A stretch of 23,849 nucleotides of DNA from an uncultured Oscillibacter sp. (GCA_904393855.1 CAJFNE010000006.1:1-23849); one strand, 5' to 3'; numbered from the stretch's first letter, positions 16,051-23,849 are shown. Notes: generated by a model not told the origin, from the sequence alone. Numbers and translations: made by a program.

Positions 16051-16641
16051 TTATGGGGTATAAAGCCCGGGCCAGAAGTGCGGCTTCTTGCTCACGGATA
16101 TCCGTGTTGGCGCGCCGTAGTCAATCCCATAGGGATCCACGCTTACCTGTTCGATCCGTATGGGGGTCACCGGCGTGTTGATCTGGACTTCCGGCATACC
16201 CGGATATGCAACGGGGACCGTCTCCAGCCGCTCCAGCCGGCGCAGCTGCTCCAGCCCGTCTGTGACCCGCCCGAAGATGGGGTACTTCCCGGTGATGGCC
16301 GGGCAGTCCGCCAGCGGGAAGAAGAACTCTCCACCAGAGATGTCCGGCAGGTCGCCGTCGCCATATCCGCCCATCCCAACGGTTCCAAAAGAAGCTTCCA
16401 TATACTGCCCGCTCTTCACGTCGTTTGGGATGAAGTAGCAGGCTTCCGGGTTGCCGAAGCCGTGATAGCTGATGTCCACCACCCAGCCCGGCACGATCCG
16501 CTCCACGGGATAGCGGTCAAATACCCCCTGCCGGGCCAGATGGAGAAAGCTCGTGACCGCATGGGGCGCGATCTCCGGGTACAACTCCAGGCAGATGACG
16601 GAGCCGTCGGAAAAACGAATGACTGCTGTCGGGCGGCACAT
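16051..16641 (-). CDS. Cyclophilin-type peptidyl-prolyl cis-trans isomerase, divergent
   Basis: The 196-residue protein is read on the minus strand from ATG 16641-16639, preceded by AAAGGAGGA (16650-16658) at a good distance; the in-frame TTG 16647 would sit on top of that site. It shows the cyclophilin order: strand GSVICLELYPEIAPHAV, then FDRYPVERIVPGWV with Arg48 at the position of the catalytic Arg of cyclophilin A, then GGEFFFPL (103-110), then KYPIFGRVTDGLEQL. The usual GFMIQGGD segment is replaced by VVDISYHG, so activity could be changed. There is no signal peptide, so it is cytoplasmic. It lies 24 bases downstream of the M24 peptidase and is probably co-transcribed, which suggests a shared role in proline-peptide handling (inference). 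Confidence 0.85.
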   Translation of the reverse strand: MCRPTAVIRFSDGSVICLELYPEIAPHAVTSFLHLARQGVFDRYPVERIVPGWVVDISYHGFGNPEACYFIPNDVKSGQYMEASFGTVGMGGYGDGDLPDISGGEFFFPLADCPAITGKYPIFGRVTDGLEQLRRLERLETVPVAYPGMPEVQINTPVTPIRIEQVSVDPYGIDYGAPTRISVSKKPHFWPGLYTP

Positions 16642-16665
16642 GGGCAATCCTCCTTTGACAATGAT

Positions 16666-17742
16666 TTACGCGATGATCTCCAGCTCCTTGGGCAGCCGGT
16701 TCAGGATCTCGCATCCATCCTCTGTGACCAGCACCAGATCCTCGATCCGTACACCCAGACATCCCTCCAGATAGATGCCTGGCTCAATGGAGAAGATATT
16801 GCCGGGTTCCGCCAGGTCCTCCGCGGCGGCGGAGACATCCCCGAATTCGTGGTCCTCGACTCCGATGAAATGCCCCAGCCGGTGCGTGAAGCAGGGGCCG
16901 AAGCCGGCGCTGGCGATCGTGTCACGGGCAATCTTGTCCAATTCCCGCAGGGGGATACCGGGCCGGACCGCTTGCTCCGCCCGCTCATTGGCCAGCCGTA
17001 CCAGCTCATAGACCTGCCGCTGCTGCGGCGTGACGGAGCGGTAAAAATAGGTGCGGGTCATGTCGGAGCAATACCCCTGATAGGTGCAGCCCGCGTCGAT
17101 CAAAACGCAGTCGCCGGGCTTGAGCCGCGTATCATTGGGCCAGTGATGCCCATCGGCTGCATTGCGTCCAAACGCCACAAGGGGAGGGAAACTCAGACCG
17201 TCGGCCCCCAGCTCCCTGTAAATGCCTTTCAGCCGTTCCGCCAGATCTACCTCGCTGACGCCCTCCTGAATCCAGGGCCGCAGCTGTTCCAGGGCGGCGT
17301 CGTTGAGCTGGGAGGCCCTGCGCATCAGGGCCTGCTCATCCTCATCCTTCACAGCGCGGGCCCGGTCCACCGCTAGGGAGGACAGTACGAAGCCCGAAGC
17401 CGCGCTTCGCTCCATCAGGGGCAGGAGAAACCTGGCCGCCATATTCTTATCCACGCCCAGAGGTTCCCGGTGATCCACCGTTTCCGCCACCAGGTCCAGA
17501 TACGGATCTGTGTCGGAAAAGCGCACTTTCTCCACCCCCAGATCCTCCGGCACCGATTCCAGCTGGTTGATGAAGATCCTGTGGTCTCCCCGCCGGCTCA
17601 GATACAGCCCGTAAAACCGCTCCAGGGGATGAATCATCCGCCCGGTCAGGTAAAAAATGGAGATCGGATCGGTTATCAGCATCTGAGATAATCCCAACTG
17701 CTCCAGGTGCCGGAGCACCGCGTTGACACGATTTTGCTTCAT
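16666..17742 (-). CDS. M24 family metallopeptidase (Xaa-Pro aminopeptidase/dipeptidase type)
   Basis: The 358-residue protein is read on the minus strand from ATG 17742-17740, with GGGGGGCGG upstream. Residues about 1-130 are a creatinase-like N-terminal domain, and about 135-358 the pita-bread catalytic domain. The five dinuclear metal ligands are all present: Asp216 (VLIDAGC), Asp227 (YCSDMTRT), His291 (HRLGH), Glu320 (SIEPGIY) and Glu334 (VRIEDLV). His199/His200 in the ADGHHWP segment match the substrate-binding His. The length fits PepP/PepQ-type enzymes of Firmicutes. It should release residues N-terminal to Pro from peptides or dipeptides in the cytoplasm. It is the first gene of a two-gene minus-strand unit with the prolyl isomerase. 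Confidence 0.93.
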   Translation of the reverse strand: MKQNRVNAVLRHLEQLGLSQMLITDPISIFYLTGRMIHPLERFYGLYLSRRGDHRIFINQLESVPEDLGVEKVRFSDTDPYLDLVAETVDHREPLGVDKNMAARFLLPLMERSAASGFVLSSLAVDRARAVKDEDEQALMRRASQLNDAALEQLRPWIQEGVSEVDLAERLKGIYRELGADGLSFPPLVAFGRNAADGHHWPNDTRLKPGDCVLIDAGCTYQGYCSDMTRTYFYRSVTPQQRQVYELVRLANERAEQAVRPGIPLRELDKIARDTIASAGFGPCFTHRLGHFIGVEDHEFGDVSAAAEDLAEPGNIFSIEPGIYLEGCLGVRIEDLVLVTEDGCEILNRLPKELEIIA

Positions 17743-17823
17743 GTTTTCCGCCCCCCGTGATGAATTGCTTCCGCTCCTGCACAGATACGGAAGCGCCGTT
17801 TATTTGCCGCCTGTGATGATAGC

Positions 17824-17829
17824 ATTATA
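17824..17829 (-). promoter_or_regulatory. Candidate -10 box for the peptidase-isomerase unit
   Basis: On the minus strand this reads TATAAT, about 80 bases before the peptidase ATG, in the most AT-rich part of the divergent intergenic region. No strong -35 hexamer is found at 16-18 bases, so the assignment rests on the -10 box and location. Confidence 0.45.
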
Positions 17830-17919
17830 ACACAAAAAAGTCCACAAATCCATCTCAAGATCCGCTTGCGAAAGAGGTTTTAAAACAAAAATTTCTGCAT
17901 TCTTTTCTGCTTTAGCGCA

Positions 17920-17994
17920 TTGCATCCTACTGTGGGTTGTGGTACCATGTATCTAACCCCTGCAATGATATTCTGACAATAGTCAATACCACAA
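17920..17994 (+). promoter_or_regulatory. Candidate hyuA promoter and operator region
   Basis: TTGCAT (17920-17925) and TACCAT (17943-17948) are 17 bases apart. The arm TTGTGGTA (17938-17945) overlapping the -10 box has its perfect inverted partner TACCACAA at 17987-17994, just before the ribosome site. Between them lies TGAC-AATA-GTCA (17974-17985). This layout suits a repressor binding at one or both sites, or a leader hairpin that hides the ribosome site. No regulator gene is adjacent. Confidence 0.4.
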
Positions 17995-18010
17995 GTTGGG
18001 AGGTCAAGTT

Positions 18011-20056
18011 ATGAAAGTTGCCACAGACATCGGCGGGACCTTTACCGATCTGGTCGCCATAGACGAAAACGGCGGCCTGATCCTGGAGAAGGCCCACACC
18101 ACCCCGCCCAATTTCGATCAGGGCGTGATGGACGTGCTGGAGAAGAGTGGGCTGGAACCCAAAAGCATCAGCGCCTTCTTCCACGGCACCACCACGATCA
18201 TCAACGCCCTGACGGAGCGCAAGGGGGCGAAGACCGCCCTCATCACCACCAAGGGCTTCCGGGATATCCTGGAGCTGGCCCGGGGCAACCGGCCGGACCT
18301 TTTCAACCTGGTGTTTGAGAAGCCGGAGCCCTTTGTCCCCCGGTATCTCCGCCGGGAGGTGACGGAGCGGGTGAGCTACAAGGGGGAGGTCATCACCCCC
18401 CTGAGCGAGGAGGACATCGCGCAGGCGGTGACCTATCTGAAGAAGGAACAGGTGGAGGCCATCGCGGTCTGCTATATCAACTCCTATGCAAACGAGTCGC
18501 ATGAGCGGCGGACCGTGGAGAAGATCAAGGAGCTGTGGCCGGAGGTCTATGTGTGCCCCTCGGTGGACATTACCAAGGAGTGGCGGGAATATGAGCGCAC
18601 CTCGACCGCTGTCCTCAACGCCTATGTGATGCCAGTGGCCTCCTCCTATATCGACCGGCTGGGCCAGCGGCTCACCGATGCGGACATCTCCGGCAGCCGC
18701 TACATCATGCAGAGCAACGGCGGCACCACCACCTTTGACCAGGCCAAGCTCACTCCCATCAACGTGGTGGAGTCCGGGCCGGTGGCCGGTGTGTTCGGGG
18801 CCTCCATCCTGGGCAGCCTCATCGGCGAGCCCAACATCATCGCCTTCGACGTGGGCGGCACCACCGCCAAATGCTCCCTCATCGACCAGGGAGAGGTGAA
18901 GGTCACCACATCCTATTACATCGAACGCAGCGAGCGCAGCGCCGGCTATCCCATCATGGCCCCCGTGGTGGACATCGTGGAGATCGGCAACGGCGGCGGC
19001 TCCATCGCCTGGATCGACGAGGGCGGCTCCCTGAAGGTGGGACCCAAGAGCGCGGGGGCCCTGCCGGGGCCGGTGGCCTATGGAAAGGGCGGGGAGGACC
19101 CCACCACAACCGACGCCAACCTCATCGCCGGGCGGCTGTCCGCTGAGAATTTCGACATGGAGGTCTCCCTGGACCATGTCCGCAGCGCTTTGGTGGAAAA
19201 GGTGGGGCAGGCCTTCGGAATCGGAGCGGAGGAGGCGGCGGAGAGCATCATCCGGGTGGCGGACGCCAATATGATGAACGCCCTGAAGCTGATCTCCGTG
19301 CGCCGAGGCTACGATCCCCGGGACTTTGCCATGGTGGCCTTCGGCGGCGGCGGACCCATGCACGGTCCCACCCTGGCCAAGGAGCTGAGTATCCGCAAGG
19401 TGATCGTCCCGGTGGCCGCCTCCGTGTTCTCCGCCTGGGGGATGCTCATGAGCGACATCCGCCACGACTTCATCCAGACCAGGATCCTCTCCTTTGCCGA
19501 TGCCCCCATGGATACCCTCAACACCATGTGGCAGGAGCTGATGGAGGAGGCCAACGCCCGGTTTGCCGCTGAGAAGATCGCCCCCGAGCAGGCTATGTTC
19601 CGTTTCATTGCCGATATGCGGTACATGGGCCAGGAGCATACCGTCCAGGTGTCCGCCCCCGCGTTCCCCTGGAAAGAGGAGGACCGGGCGGAGATCCTCA
19701 GCCGCTTCCACAAGACCCATGAGCACTTCTATACGTTCTCCCTGCCGGATACCCCGGCGGAGATCGTCAATCTCCATCTAGTGGCCTATGGCCAGCTGGC
19801 AAAGCCTGCTCTCCAGGAGATCCCCGCCCAGGCGGGGGACATCTCCGGGGCACTGAAAGAGACGCGGCGGGTGTTCTTCTCCGGCGACGGCTGGCTGGAC
19901 ACCCCCATCTATGACCGCAGCAAGCTGGGCTGGGGCGCTGAGATCCAGGGCCCCCTGGTGGTGGAAGAGCCCACCACCGCCACAGTGGTCTGCCCAGGGC
20001 AGAAGCTGTCGGTGGACCGCTACGGCAATCTCATTGTGGAAACGGAGGCAGAATGA
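18011..20056 (+). CDS. hyuA: Hydantoinase/oxoprolinase family protein, subunit A (HyuA-like)
   Basis: The 681-residue protein starts at ATG 18011 with GGGAGGT at 17998-18004. Residues 6-13 (DIGGTFTD) are the ATP-binding phosphate-1 motif of the family. His58 opens HGTTTIINALTER, and the second ATPase part has DVGGTTAKC from Asp280 and GNGGGS (326-331). The length is that of N-methylhydantoinase A subunits (about 690). Family members hydrolyse cyclic imides or lactams (N-methylhydantoin, hydantoin, 5-oxoproline) with ATP, or act as acetone/acetophenone carboxylase subunits; the sequence alone does not tell which. It pairs with hyuB by an ATGA overlap, so the two subunits should form one complex. 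No hydantoin racemase, carbamoylase or transporter gene is in the window. Confidence 0.92.
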   Translation: MKVATDIGGTFTDLVAIDENGGLILEKAHTTPPNFDQGVMDVLEKSGLEPKSISAFFHGTTTIINALTERKGAKTALITTKGFRDILELARGNRPDLFNLVFEKPEPFVPRYLRREVTERVSYKGEVITPLSEEDIAQAVTYLKKEQVEAIAVCYINSYANESHERRTVEKIKELWPEVYVCPSVDITKEWREYERTSTAVLNAYVMPVASSYIDRLGQRLTDADISGSRYIMQSNGGTTTFDQAKLTPINVVESGPVAGVFGASILGSLIGEPNIIAFDVGGTTAKCSLIDQGEVKVTTSYYIERSERSAGYPIMAPVVDIVEIGNGGGSIAWIDEGGSLKVGPKSAGALPGPVAYGKGGEDPTTTDANLIAGRLSAENFDMEVSLDHVRSALVEKVGQAFGIGAEEAAESIIRVADANMMNALKLISVRRGYDPRDFAMVAFGGGGPMHGPTLAKELSIRKVIVPVAASVFSAWGMLMSDIRHDFIQTRILSFADAPMDTLNTMWQELMEEANARFAAEKIAPEQAMFRFIADMRYMGQEHTVQVSAPAFPWKEEDRAEILSRFHKTHEHFYTFSLPDTPAEIVNLHLVAYGQLAKPALQEIPAQAGDISGALKETRRVFFSGDGWLDTPIYDRSKLGWGAEIQGPLVVEEPTTATVVCPGQKLSVDRYGNLIVETEAE

Positions 20057-21792
20057 TGGCTGAACAGGTAAAGATCAATCCAGTGACCCTGGATATCGTG
20101 AAGGACTCCCTGATCGCGATCAGCAACGAGATTTTCTACGCCTTTGCGCAGACGTCCATGAGTCCGATCATCTATGAGACCCTGGACTATGCCAGCGGCA
20201 TCGCGGACGCCGACGGCCGCCTGCTGACCCAGGGCAACGGCGTCACTGGCTTCATCGGCATGATCTCCCCCATGATCTGCGCCGTGGTGGAGAAGCATGG
20301 GAAGGAGAACCTCCATCCCGGTGATGTATATATCATCAACGACCCCTTCCTGGGGGGCGGCACCCACATGTCCGACGTGGGCATGGTCATGCCCATCTTC
20401 TACAAGGGGGAGCTCATCGCGTTTGCCGGCAACAAGGCCCACTGGAGTGACATCGGCGGGATGGCCCCCGGTTCCTTCACCACCGACGCCACCAATATGT
20501 TCCAGGAGGGCCTGTGCTTCTCCGGTACCAAACTGGTGGACAGGGGAGAGCTGGTGGAGCCAGTGTGGGATCTCATGCGCAGCAATATGCGCTATCCCCA
20601 GATCTCTCAGGGGGATATGTGGGGGCAGATCTCCTCCCTGCGCACCGGAGAAAAGCGGATCTGCGACCTGTGCGACAAGTATGGCGCCGACGTGGTGAAG
20701 GGCTCCATGGAGCGTCTCATCCACCAGGGGGAGATGGTGGCCCGCAAGCGCCTCAAAGAGATGCCCAAGGGCACCTGGGAAATGGATGAGTACATGGACG
20801 ACGACGGACACGGCAATCCCGTCCATCTCCAGGTGAAGGTCACCATCACCGATGACGAGTTCCTGGCGGACTTCACCGGCAGCGATCCCCAGGTCATCGG
20901 CTGCGTCAACTCCGGGGCCACGGCGGCCTACGCCGGTGTCAAAGTGGTGTTTATGTCTGTGGTGGGGCCGGAACTGGCGGTGAACGACGGGGTCTTCGCC
21001 CCTCTGCGCACCATCTGCGAGCCGGGCAGCGTCCTCCAGGCCAACCGCCCTGCCGCCACCTCCTGCTATTACGAGAGCATGATCTATGTCATTGACCTGG
21101 TGTGGCGTGCGCTGGCCCCGGCCTTCCCGGAGTCCCTGGGAGCGGGGCATCTGCTGAGCGTGTGCACCATCTTGATGGCAGGCAGGCATCAGGACTTTGG
21201 AAACGATTACCTCATCATCGAGCCCACCGTGGGAGGATGGGGCGCCTGTCTGGGCCACGACGGCCAGGTGGGCCAGTTCTGCGTGGGCGACGGCGAGACC
21301 TACAATGTCCCCGTGGAGATGGCGGAGACCCGCTACGGGATCCGGGTGGATGAGCACAGCCTCAACACAGACGGTGCCGGCGCCGGTGAGTTCCGGGGCG
21401 GCAGCGGCGCGGTGCGCACCTATCGCTCGATGAACGACAACCAGACCTTCACCGCCTCCTTCGGCAGAAATAAGTGGCCGGTCTGGGGCGCTGCCGGCGG
21501 CAAGGACGGCTCCATCAACTACTTCCAGTTCCTGGACGCCGACGGCACGGTCAGCGAGCCCATGGGCATCGTGGCCCGGCGGGTCATGAACACCAACGAT
21601 GTCGTGCGCATGGTCACCGCCACCGGCGGCGGCTATGGCAACCCCCTCAAGCGCCCGGCGGAGAAAGTGGCCATGGACGCCAAGAACGAGTATATCACCG
21701 TGGAGCAGGCTAAGGCGGATTACGGTGTGGTGCTGGACCCGGAGACCTTCGCCGTCATCGGCATCACGGAGGAGCGCCGCGCGGCAGAGTAA
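20053..21792 (+). CDS. hyuB: Hydantoinase/oxoprolinase family protein, subunit B (HyuB-like)
   Basis: The 579-residue protein starts at ATG 20053 (overlapping the hyuA stop) with GGAGGC just upstream; ATG 20056 is equally possible. The N-terminal half contains NDPFLGGGTHMSDV (96-109), the signature of the B subunit, and the GAGEFRGGSG segment near the C-terminal third is also typical. The C-terminal TATGGGYGNPLKRP motif is the standard family ending. The length matches N-methylhydantoinase B proteins (about 570-590). It forms the partner of HyuA in an ATP-dependent cyclic amide hydrolase or related carboxylase. The substrate is unknown; proximity to an Xaa-Pro peptidase hints at pyroglutamate or another peptide-derived cyclic amide, which is only an inference. 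Confidence 0.92.
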   Translation: MMAEQVKINPVTLDIVKDSLIAISNEIFYAFAQTSMSPIIYETLDYASGIADADGRLLTQGNGVTGFIGMISPMICAVVEKHGKENLHPGDVYIINDPFLGGGTHMSDVGMVMPIFYKGELIAFAGNKAHWSDIGGMAPGSFTTDATNMFQEGLCFSGTKLVDRGELVEPVWDLMRSNMRYPQISQGDMWGQISSLRTGEKRICDLCDKYGADVVKGSMERLIHQGEMVARKRLKEMPKGTWEMDEYMDDDGHGNPVHLQVKVTITDDEFLADFTGSDPQVIGCVNSGATAAYAGVKVVFMSVVGPELAVNDGVFAPLRTICEPGSVLQANRPAATSCYYESMIYVIDLVWRALAPAFPESLGAGHLLSVCTILMAGRHQDFGNDYLIIEPTVGGWGACLGHDGQVGQFCVGDGETYNVPVEMAETRYGIRVDEHSLNTDGAGAGEFRGGSGAVRTYRSMNDNQTFTASFGRNKWPVWGAAGGKDGSINYFQFLDADGTVSEPMGIVARRVMNTNDVVRMVTATGGGYGNPLKRPAEKVAMDAKNEYITVEQAKADYGVVLDPETFAVIGITEERRAAE

Positions 21793-21903
21793 CGGACCGC
21801 TCCGCTCACGGCGCCTGGGGCGGACTGCTTGGACAGAATGTCCCGCCATGATTGCTTGCCGCGCCGTGTGCAGCAGCCTTTTCTGAACGAATTGACATTT
21901 GAA

Positions 21904-21941
21904 AAGTTGCCGGGATTGTCTGCAAACATTCCCGGCAACTT
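21904..21941 (+). terminator. Stem-loop after hyuB
   Basis: AAGTTGCCGGGA (21904-21915) pairs perfectly with TCCCGGCAACTT (21930-21941). Three more pairs are possible after one mismatch, leaving loop CTGCAA. The following TGATTTCT is only moderately T-rich, so this may be an mRNA 3'-end stabiliser or a weak terminator. Confidence 0.5.
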
Positions 21942-22072
21942 GATTTCTATCAGCAGCGCACAGCTCTGAGAGAACTGGCAGCATATGAAGAGTGACGCAA
22001 ATCTAAACATTCCATCGGGAAATGGCTGTGTTCTGTCGGGGATGTTTCCAGCTCGCTTTCTATGGGCATAGC

Positions 22073-22110
22073 AAATGGGTTGCCTCCCTTTCGGGGCAGC
22101 CCATTTTTTT
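22073..22110 (+). terminator. Strong intrinsic terminator
   Basis: AAATGGGTTGCC (22073-22084) pairs with GGCAGCCCATTT (22095-22106 region, one G-U pair) and is followed by a run of T to 22110. It is the likely end of the hyuAB transcript, 280 bases after the hyuB stop. The stretch between the two hairpins (21942-22072) contains no gene I can support. Confidence 0.8.
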
Positions 22111-22190
22111 CCGCTTCTTAGAAGAAAGACAGGTTTTACGGGTAAAATATTCATCATACTCTATGCTCTCGCAAATGGAGGTCATTTGAA

Positions 22191-22682
22191 ATGGACAAAT
22201 ACAGACTGACGGCAGAACAGATTGCGCTTTATAGCCAGTATCTGCGTGCGGAGGAGCGGAGCCCTGGTACCATTGAGAAATATTTGCGGGAGATTCGAGA
22301 TTTTACCCGCTGGCTAGGCGGTACCCCGGTGACCAAGGAGCTGGCCGCCGGGTGAAAGGAGCACCTATGTGATCAGGGGTATGCCCCGGCCACCATCAAC
22401 TCCATGCTGGCTGCCCTGAACAGCCTGTTCCGCTTCCTGGGCTGGGGTGAGTGCCGGGTGAGGCTTTTGAAGATCCAGCGGCGTCTCTTCCAGGACACGG
22501 GGCGGGAACTGCCCCGGCCGGAGTATGAGCGGCTGCTGACGGCGGCCCAAGGGCGGGGCCAGGAGCGCTCAGAAGCCGATCTGCCAGGACGCAATGGGAT
22601 GCTCCATTCGAGCCATCCCATAGCCCCGCCCCAGGCATGTCCTATCAGCGGACTCAATCGGCGTAATGGGACCGCATCATGA
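22191..22682 (+). pseudogene. Tyrosine recombinase/integrase fragment interrupted by TGA
   Basis: ATG 22191 follows GGAGGT at 22177-22182. The frame encodes the SAM-like core-binding domain of a phage-type integrase (MDKYRLTAEQIALYSQYL, RSPGTIEKYLREIRDFTRWL, YAPATINSMLAALNSLFRFL, ELPRPEYERLL). Codon 55 is TGA (22353-22355) in a position where family members commonly have Trp; a single TGG to TGA change explains it. The frame stays open to 22682, but similarity ends at about codon 128, and the catalytic domain with the Arg-His-Arg-Tyr residues is missing. It is therefore broken twice. It was probably a mobile-element or xerC/D-like integrase, and the short N-terminal peptide may still be made. 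Confidence 0.85.
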
Positions 22683-22793
22683 TCTCCTCGCAACTGAGCA
22701 CAAGCCGCTTCGTAACGCGAGCGGTGGGCGCGGCGCCAGCTGCCGCGCGAAATCGCCGCCGCTGCGGTTTACAGGGTGATTTGCCGGTTTTGC

Positions 22794-22913
22794 TTACTTA
22801 AAATCGTTGGACTGTTTGAGGAACTTCGCGTTTTCCGGCTGGTTATCCAGCAGCGGATGATACAACGTATCACAAAACTGTGATGATGTCACGGAGAGTC
22901 CTCCGCAAATAGT
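22794..22913 (-). pseudogene. Possible C-terminal scrap of an unidentified minus-strand gene
   Basis: Read on the minus strand, 39 codons are open between stops and end in TAA (22796-22794). The sequence (SQFCDTLYHPLLDNQPENAK, then FLKQSNDFK) has a convincing globular-protein composition and codon use, but no start codon context. It overlaps the -10 region of the dehydrogenase. It may be the tail of a gene removed by a rearrangement. The family is not recognised. Confidence 0.3.
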
Positions 22914-22914
22914 C

Positions 22915-22920
22915 TATACT
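22915..22920 (+). promoter_or_regulatory. Candidate -10 box of the dehydrogenase
   Basis: TATACT lies 32 bases before ATG 22953. No good -35 hexamer is present at the usual spacing, so either an activator is needed or the promoter is weak. Confidence 0.4.
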
Positions 22921-22952
22921 ATGCGCAGAAAGAAGAAAAAGGAGGGACTCCC

Positions 22953-23699
22953 ATGAGACTGAAAGATCAGGTCGCGATCATCACCGGCGGAAGCCGCGGC
23001 ATCGGCTACGCCACTGCGGATAAATTTCTGAAGGAGGGCGCCATCGTCATTCTGGCGGCGAGTACACAGGCCTCCGCGGATAAAGCAGTCGCCAAACTGC
23101 GGGAAAAATATCCGGAGGCAACGGTTGCGGGGATCAGCCCTGACCTGTCCAGCTTGGAATCGGTCCGGGCCGCATTCCGGGAGACCACGGAAAAGTATGG
23201 CTGCGTGGATATCCTGGTGAATAACGCCGGCGTGTCTGAGAGCACTCCATTCACCGAGTATACCGAGGAGACCTTCGACAAGGTCATGGATCTGAACGTG
23301 AAAGGCGTATTCAATGCCACCAGGGCTGCCAGCGAGTGCATGGTGGCCCGTGGGAGGGGTGTGATCCTCTCCACATCCTCCATGGTCAGCATCTCCGGCC
23401 AGCCCAGCGGCTTTGCCTATCCAGCATCCAAGTTTGCCGTCAATGGCCTGACGGTGTCCCTGGCCCGGGAACTGGGGCCCAAGGGAATCCGGGTCAACGC
23501 GGTGGCGCCCGGTATCACAGAGACGGACATGATGAAGGCGGTCCCCCAGGAGGTCATAGAGCCGCTGATCAAGCAGATCCCGCTGCGCCGTCTGGGGCAG
23601 CCTGAGGATATTGCCAATGCGTTTGTGTTTCTGGCCTCTGATGAGGCGTCCTACATTACAGGCGTAGTCCTGAGTGTGGATGGTATGGCGAGAACTTAA
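22953..23699 (+). CDS. Short-chain dehydrogenase/reductase (SDR, FabG-like)
   Basis: The 248-residue protein starts at ATG 22953 after AAGGAGG (22939-22945). It is a classical SDR: cofactor loop TGGSRGIG (11-18), NNAG (90-93), catalytic Ser143, Tyr156 and Lys160 in the YPASK segment, and Asn115 in LNVKG. The C-terminal GVVLSVDG is typical. The length matches the classical group (about 250). Ala36-Ser37 after the second strand (ILAAST) gives no clear Asp or Arg to decide between NAD and NADP. It probably reduces or oxidises a carbonyl/alcohol in the cytoplasm; the closeness to FabG is generic, and no fatty-acid genes are nearby. It is a single gene within the window, and no terminator was seen after it. 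Confidence 0.92.
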   Translation: MRLKDQVAIITGGSRGIGYATADKFLKEGAIVILAASTQASADKAVAKLREKYPEATVAGISPDLSSLESVRAAFRETTEKYGCVDILVNNAGVSESTPFTEYTEETFDKVMDLNVKGVFNATRAASECMVARGRGVILSTSSMVSISGQPSGFAYPASKFAVNGLTVSLARELGPKGIRVNAVAPGITETDMMKAVPQEVIEPLIKQIPLRRLGQPEDIANAFVFLASDEASYITGVVLSVDGMART

Positions 23700-23849
23700 C
23701 GGAAGCCGGGCGGCTGACTCCGCCGAAGAACCTGGCCCTCTCCCGCTCCACGGGGAAGCGGACCCTTGGTGATCTCATTCGGCTGGGCAGGGCGGAGAAG
23801 CAGCACTGTTATCAGGAGAGCGAAAGTTGGGCACCGGCACGTTCGATAG
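23700..23849. other. Window end without a supportable gene
   Basis: One + frame is open to the edge without a start codon context (it reads TPPKNLALSRSTGKRTLGDL). I do not recognise it and cannot tell a gene fragment from chance. Confidence 0.4.

Larger units (their letters stand above)
22683..22952. other. Intergenic stretch before the dehydrogenase
   Basis: No intact gene is present. A seven-bp GC hairpin (GCGCGGC 22728-22734 with GCCGCGC 22742-22748) is present without a T-run. A minus-strand coding scrap at 22794-22913 and the dehydrogenase promoter are listed separately. Confidence 0.5.

Noticed and set aside
16021..17376. 451-codon + strand frame opposite the peptidase and isomerase
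   Set aside because: The minus strand carries complete, motif-rich M24 and cyclophilin genes with ribosome sites; the + frame is a shadow.
17927..19777. 616-codon minus-strand frame opposite hyuA
   Set aside because: It is an antisense shadow with His/Gly-rich composition; hyuA motifs are on the + strand.
20020..21984. 654-codon minus-strand frame opposite hyuB
   Set aside because: It is an antisense shadow; the + strand has the HyuB signature motifs.
22728..22748. GC hairpin before the dehydrogenase as a terminator
   Set aside because: The stem is seven pairs and no T-run follows on either strand.

Overview
The window looks like the chromosome of a GC-rich gut-type member of the Clostridia (Oscillospiraceae, in the Flavonifractor/Lawsonibacter/Oscillibacter neighbourhood). 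The reasons are strong Shine-Dalgarno sites, frequent GTG/TTG starts, a small Cys-rich protein resembling the DUF6485 family, and ICE-type remnants (a DUF6017 fragment and a broken tyrosine recombinase). The genus assignment is an inference.

Left part (1-12497, + strand): the end of an unidentified gene, a 64-residue Cys-rich protein, then a tightly packed run of eight genes that reads as one operon. The eight are a DAACS-type symporter with an N-terminal extension; a 931-residue one-piece polar amino acid ABC transporter (binding lobes, permease, ATPase, C-terminal extension); a 98-residue STAS anti-anti-sigma-like protein; a VOC (glyoxalase-fold) protein with an N-terminal extension; a MATE transporter with a C-terminal extension; a Fmt-like formyltransferase; and two membrane-bound SpoIIE/RsbU-type PP2C phosphatases. 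The extensions look like RsbW/SpoIIAB-type (GHKL, HATPase_c_2) modules. Only the one on the first phosphatase keeps the N-box Asn and both glycine boxes. The others keep the fold-like pattern, and three end in the same Tyr/Phe...Gly-x-Asn signature, but they have lost the Mg-binding Asn. No sigma factor is encoded here. This is the most interesting part of the window: an apparent partner-switching system whose outputs may be transporters and small-molecule enzymes rather than transcription.

Middle (12498-16050): a more AT-rich, disturbed stretch. It holds a likely gene scrap, an XRE regulator with two membrane helices and its own promoter, a small membrane-anchored partner protein, a hairpin-rich segment, an intrinsic terminator, a DUF6017 (ICE replication protein) tail, and a decayed minus-strand coding remnant.

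Right part (16051-23849): a minus-strand pair, M24 Xaa-Pro-type aminopeptidase then a cyclophilin-like prolyl isomerase. These are divergent from hyuA-hyuB (hydantoinase/oxoprolinase family), whose leader carries inverted repeats and which is followed by two terminator-like hairpins. Then come a tyrosine recombinase interrupted by an in-frame TGA, a possible minus-strand C-terminal scrap, and an intact short-chain dehydrogenase. The last 150 bases hold no gene I can support. No rRNA, tRNA, complete insertion sequence or CRISPR array was seen.
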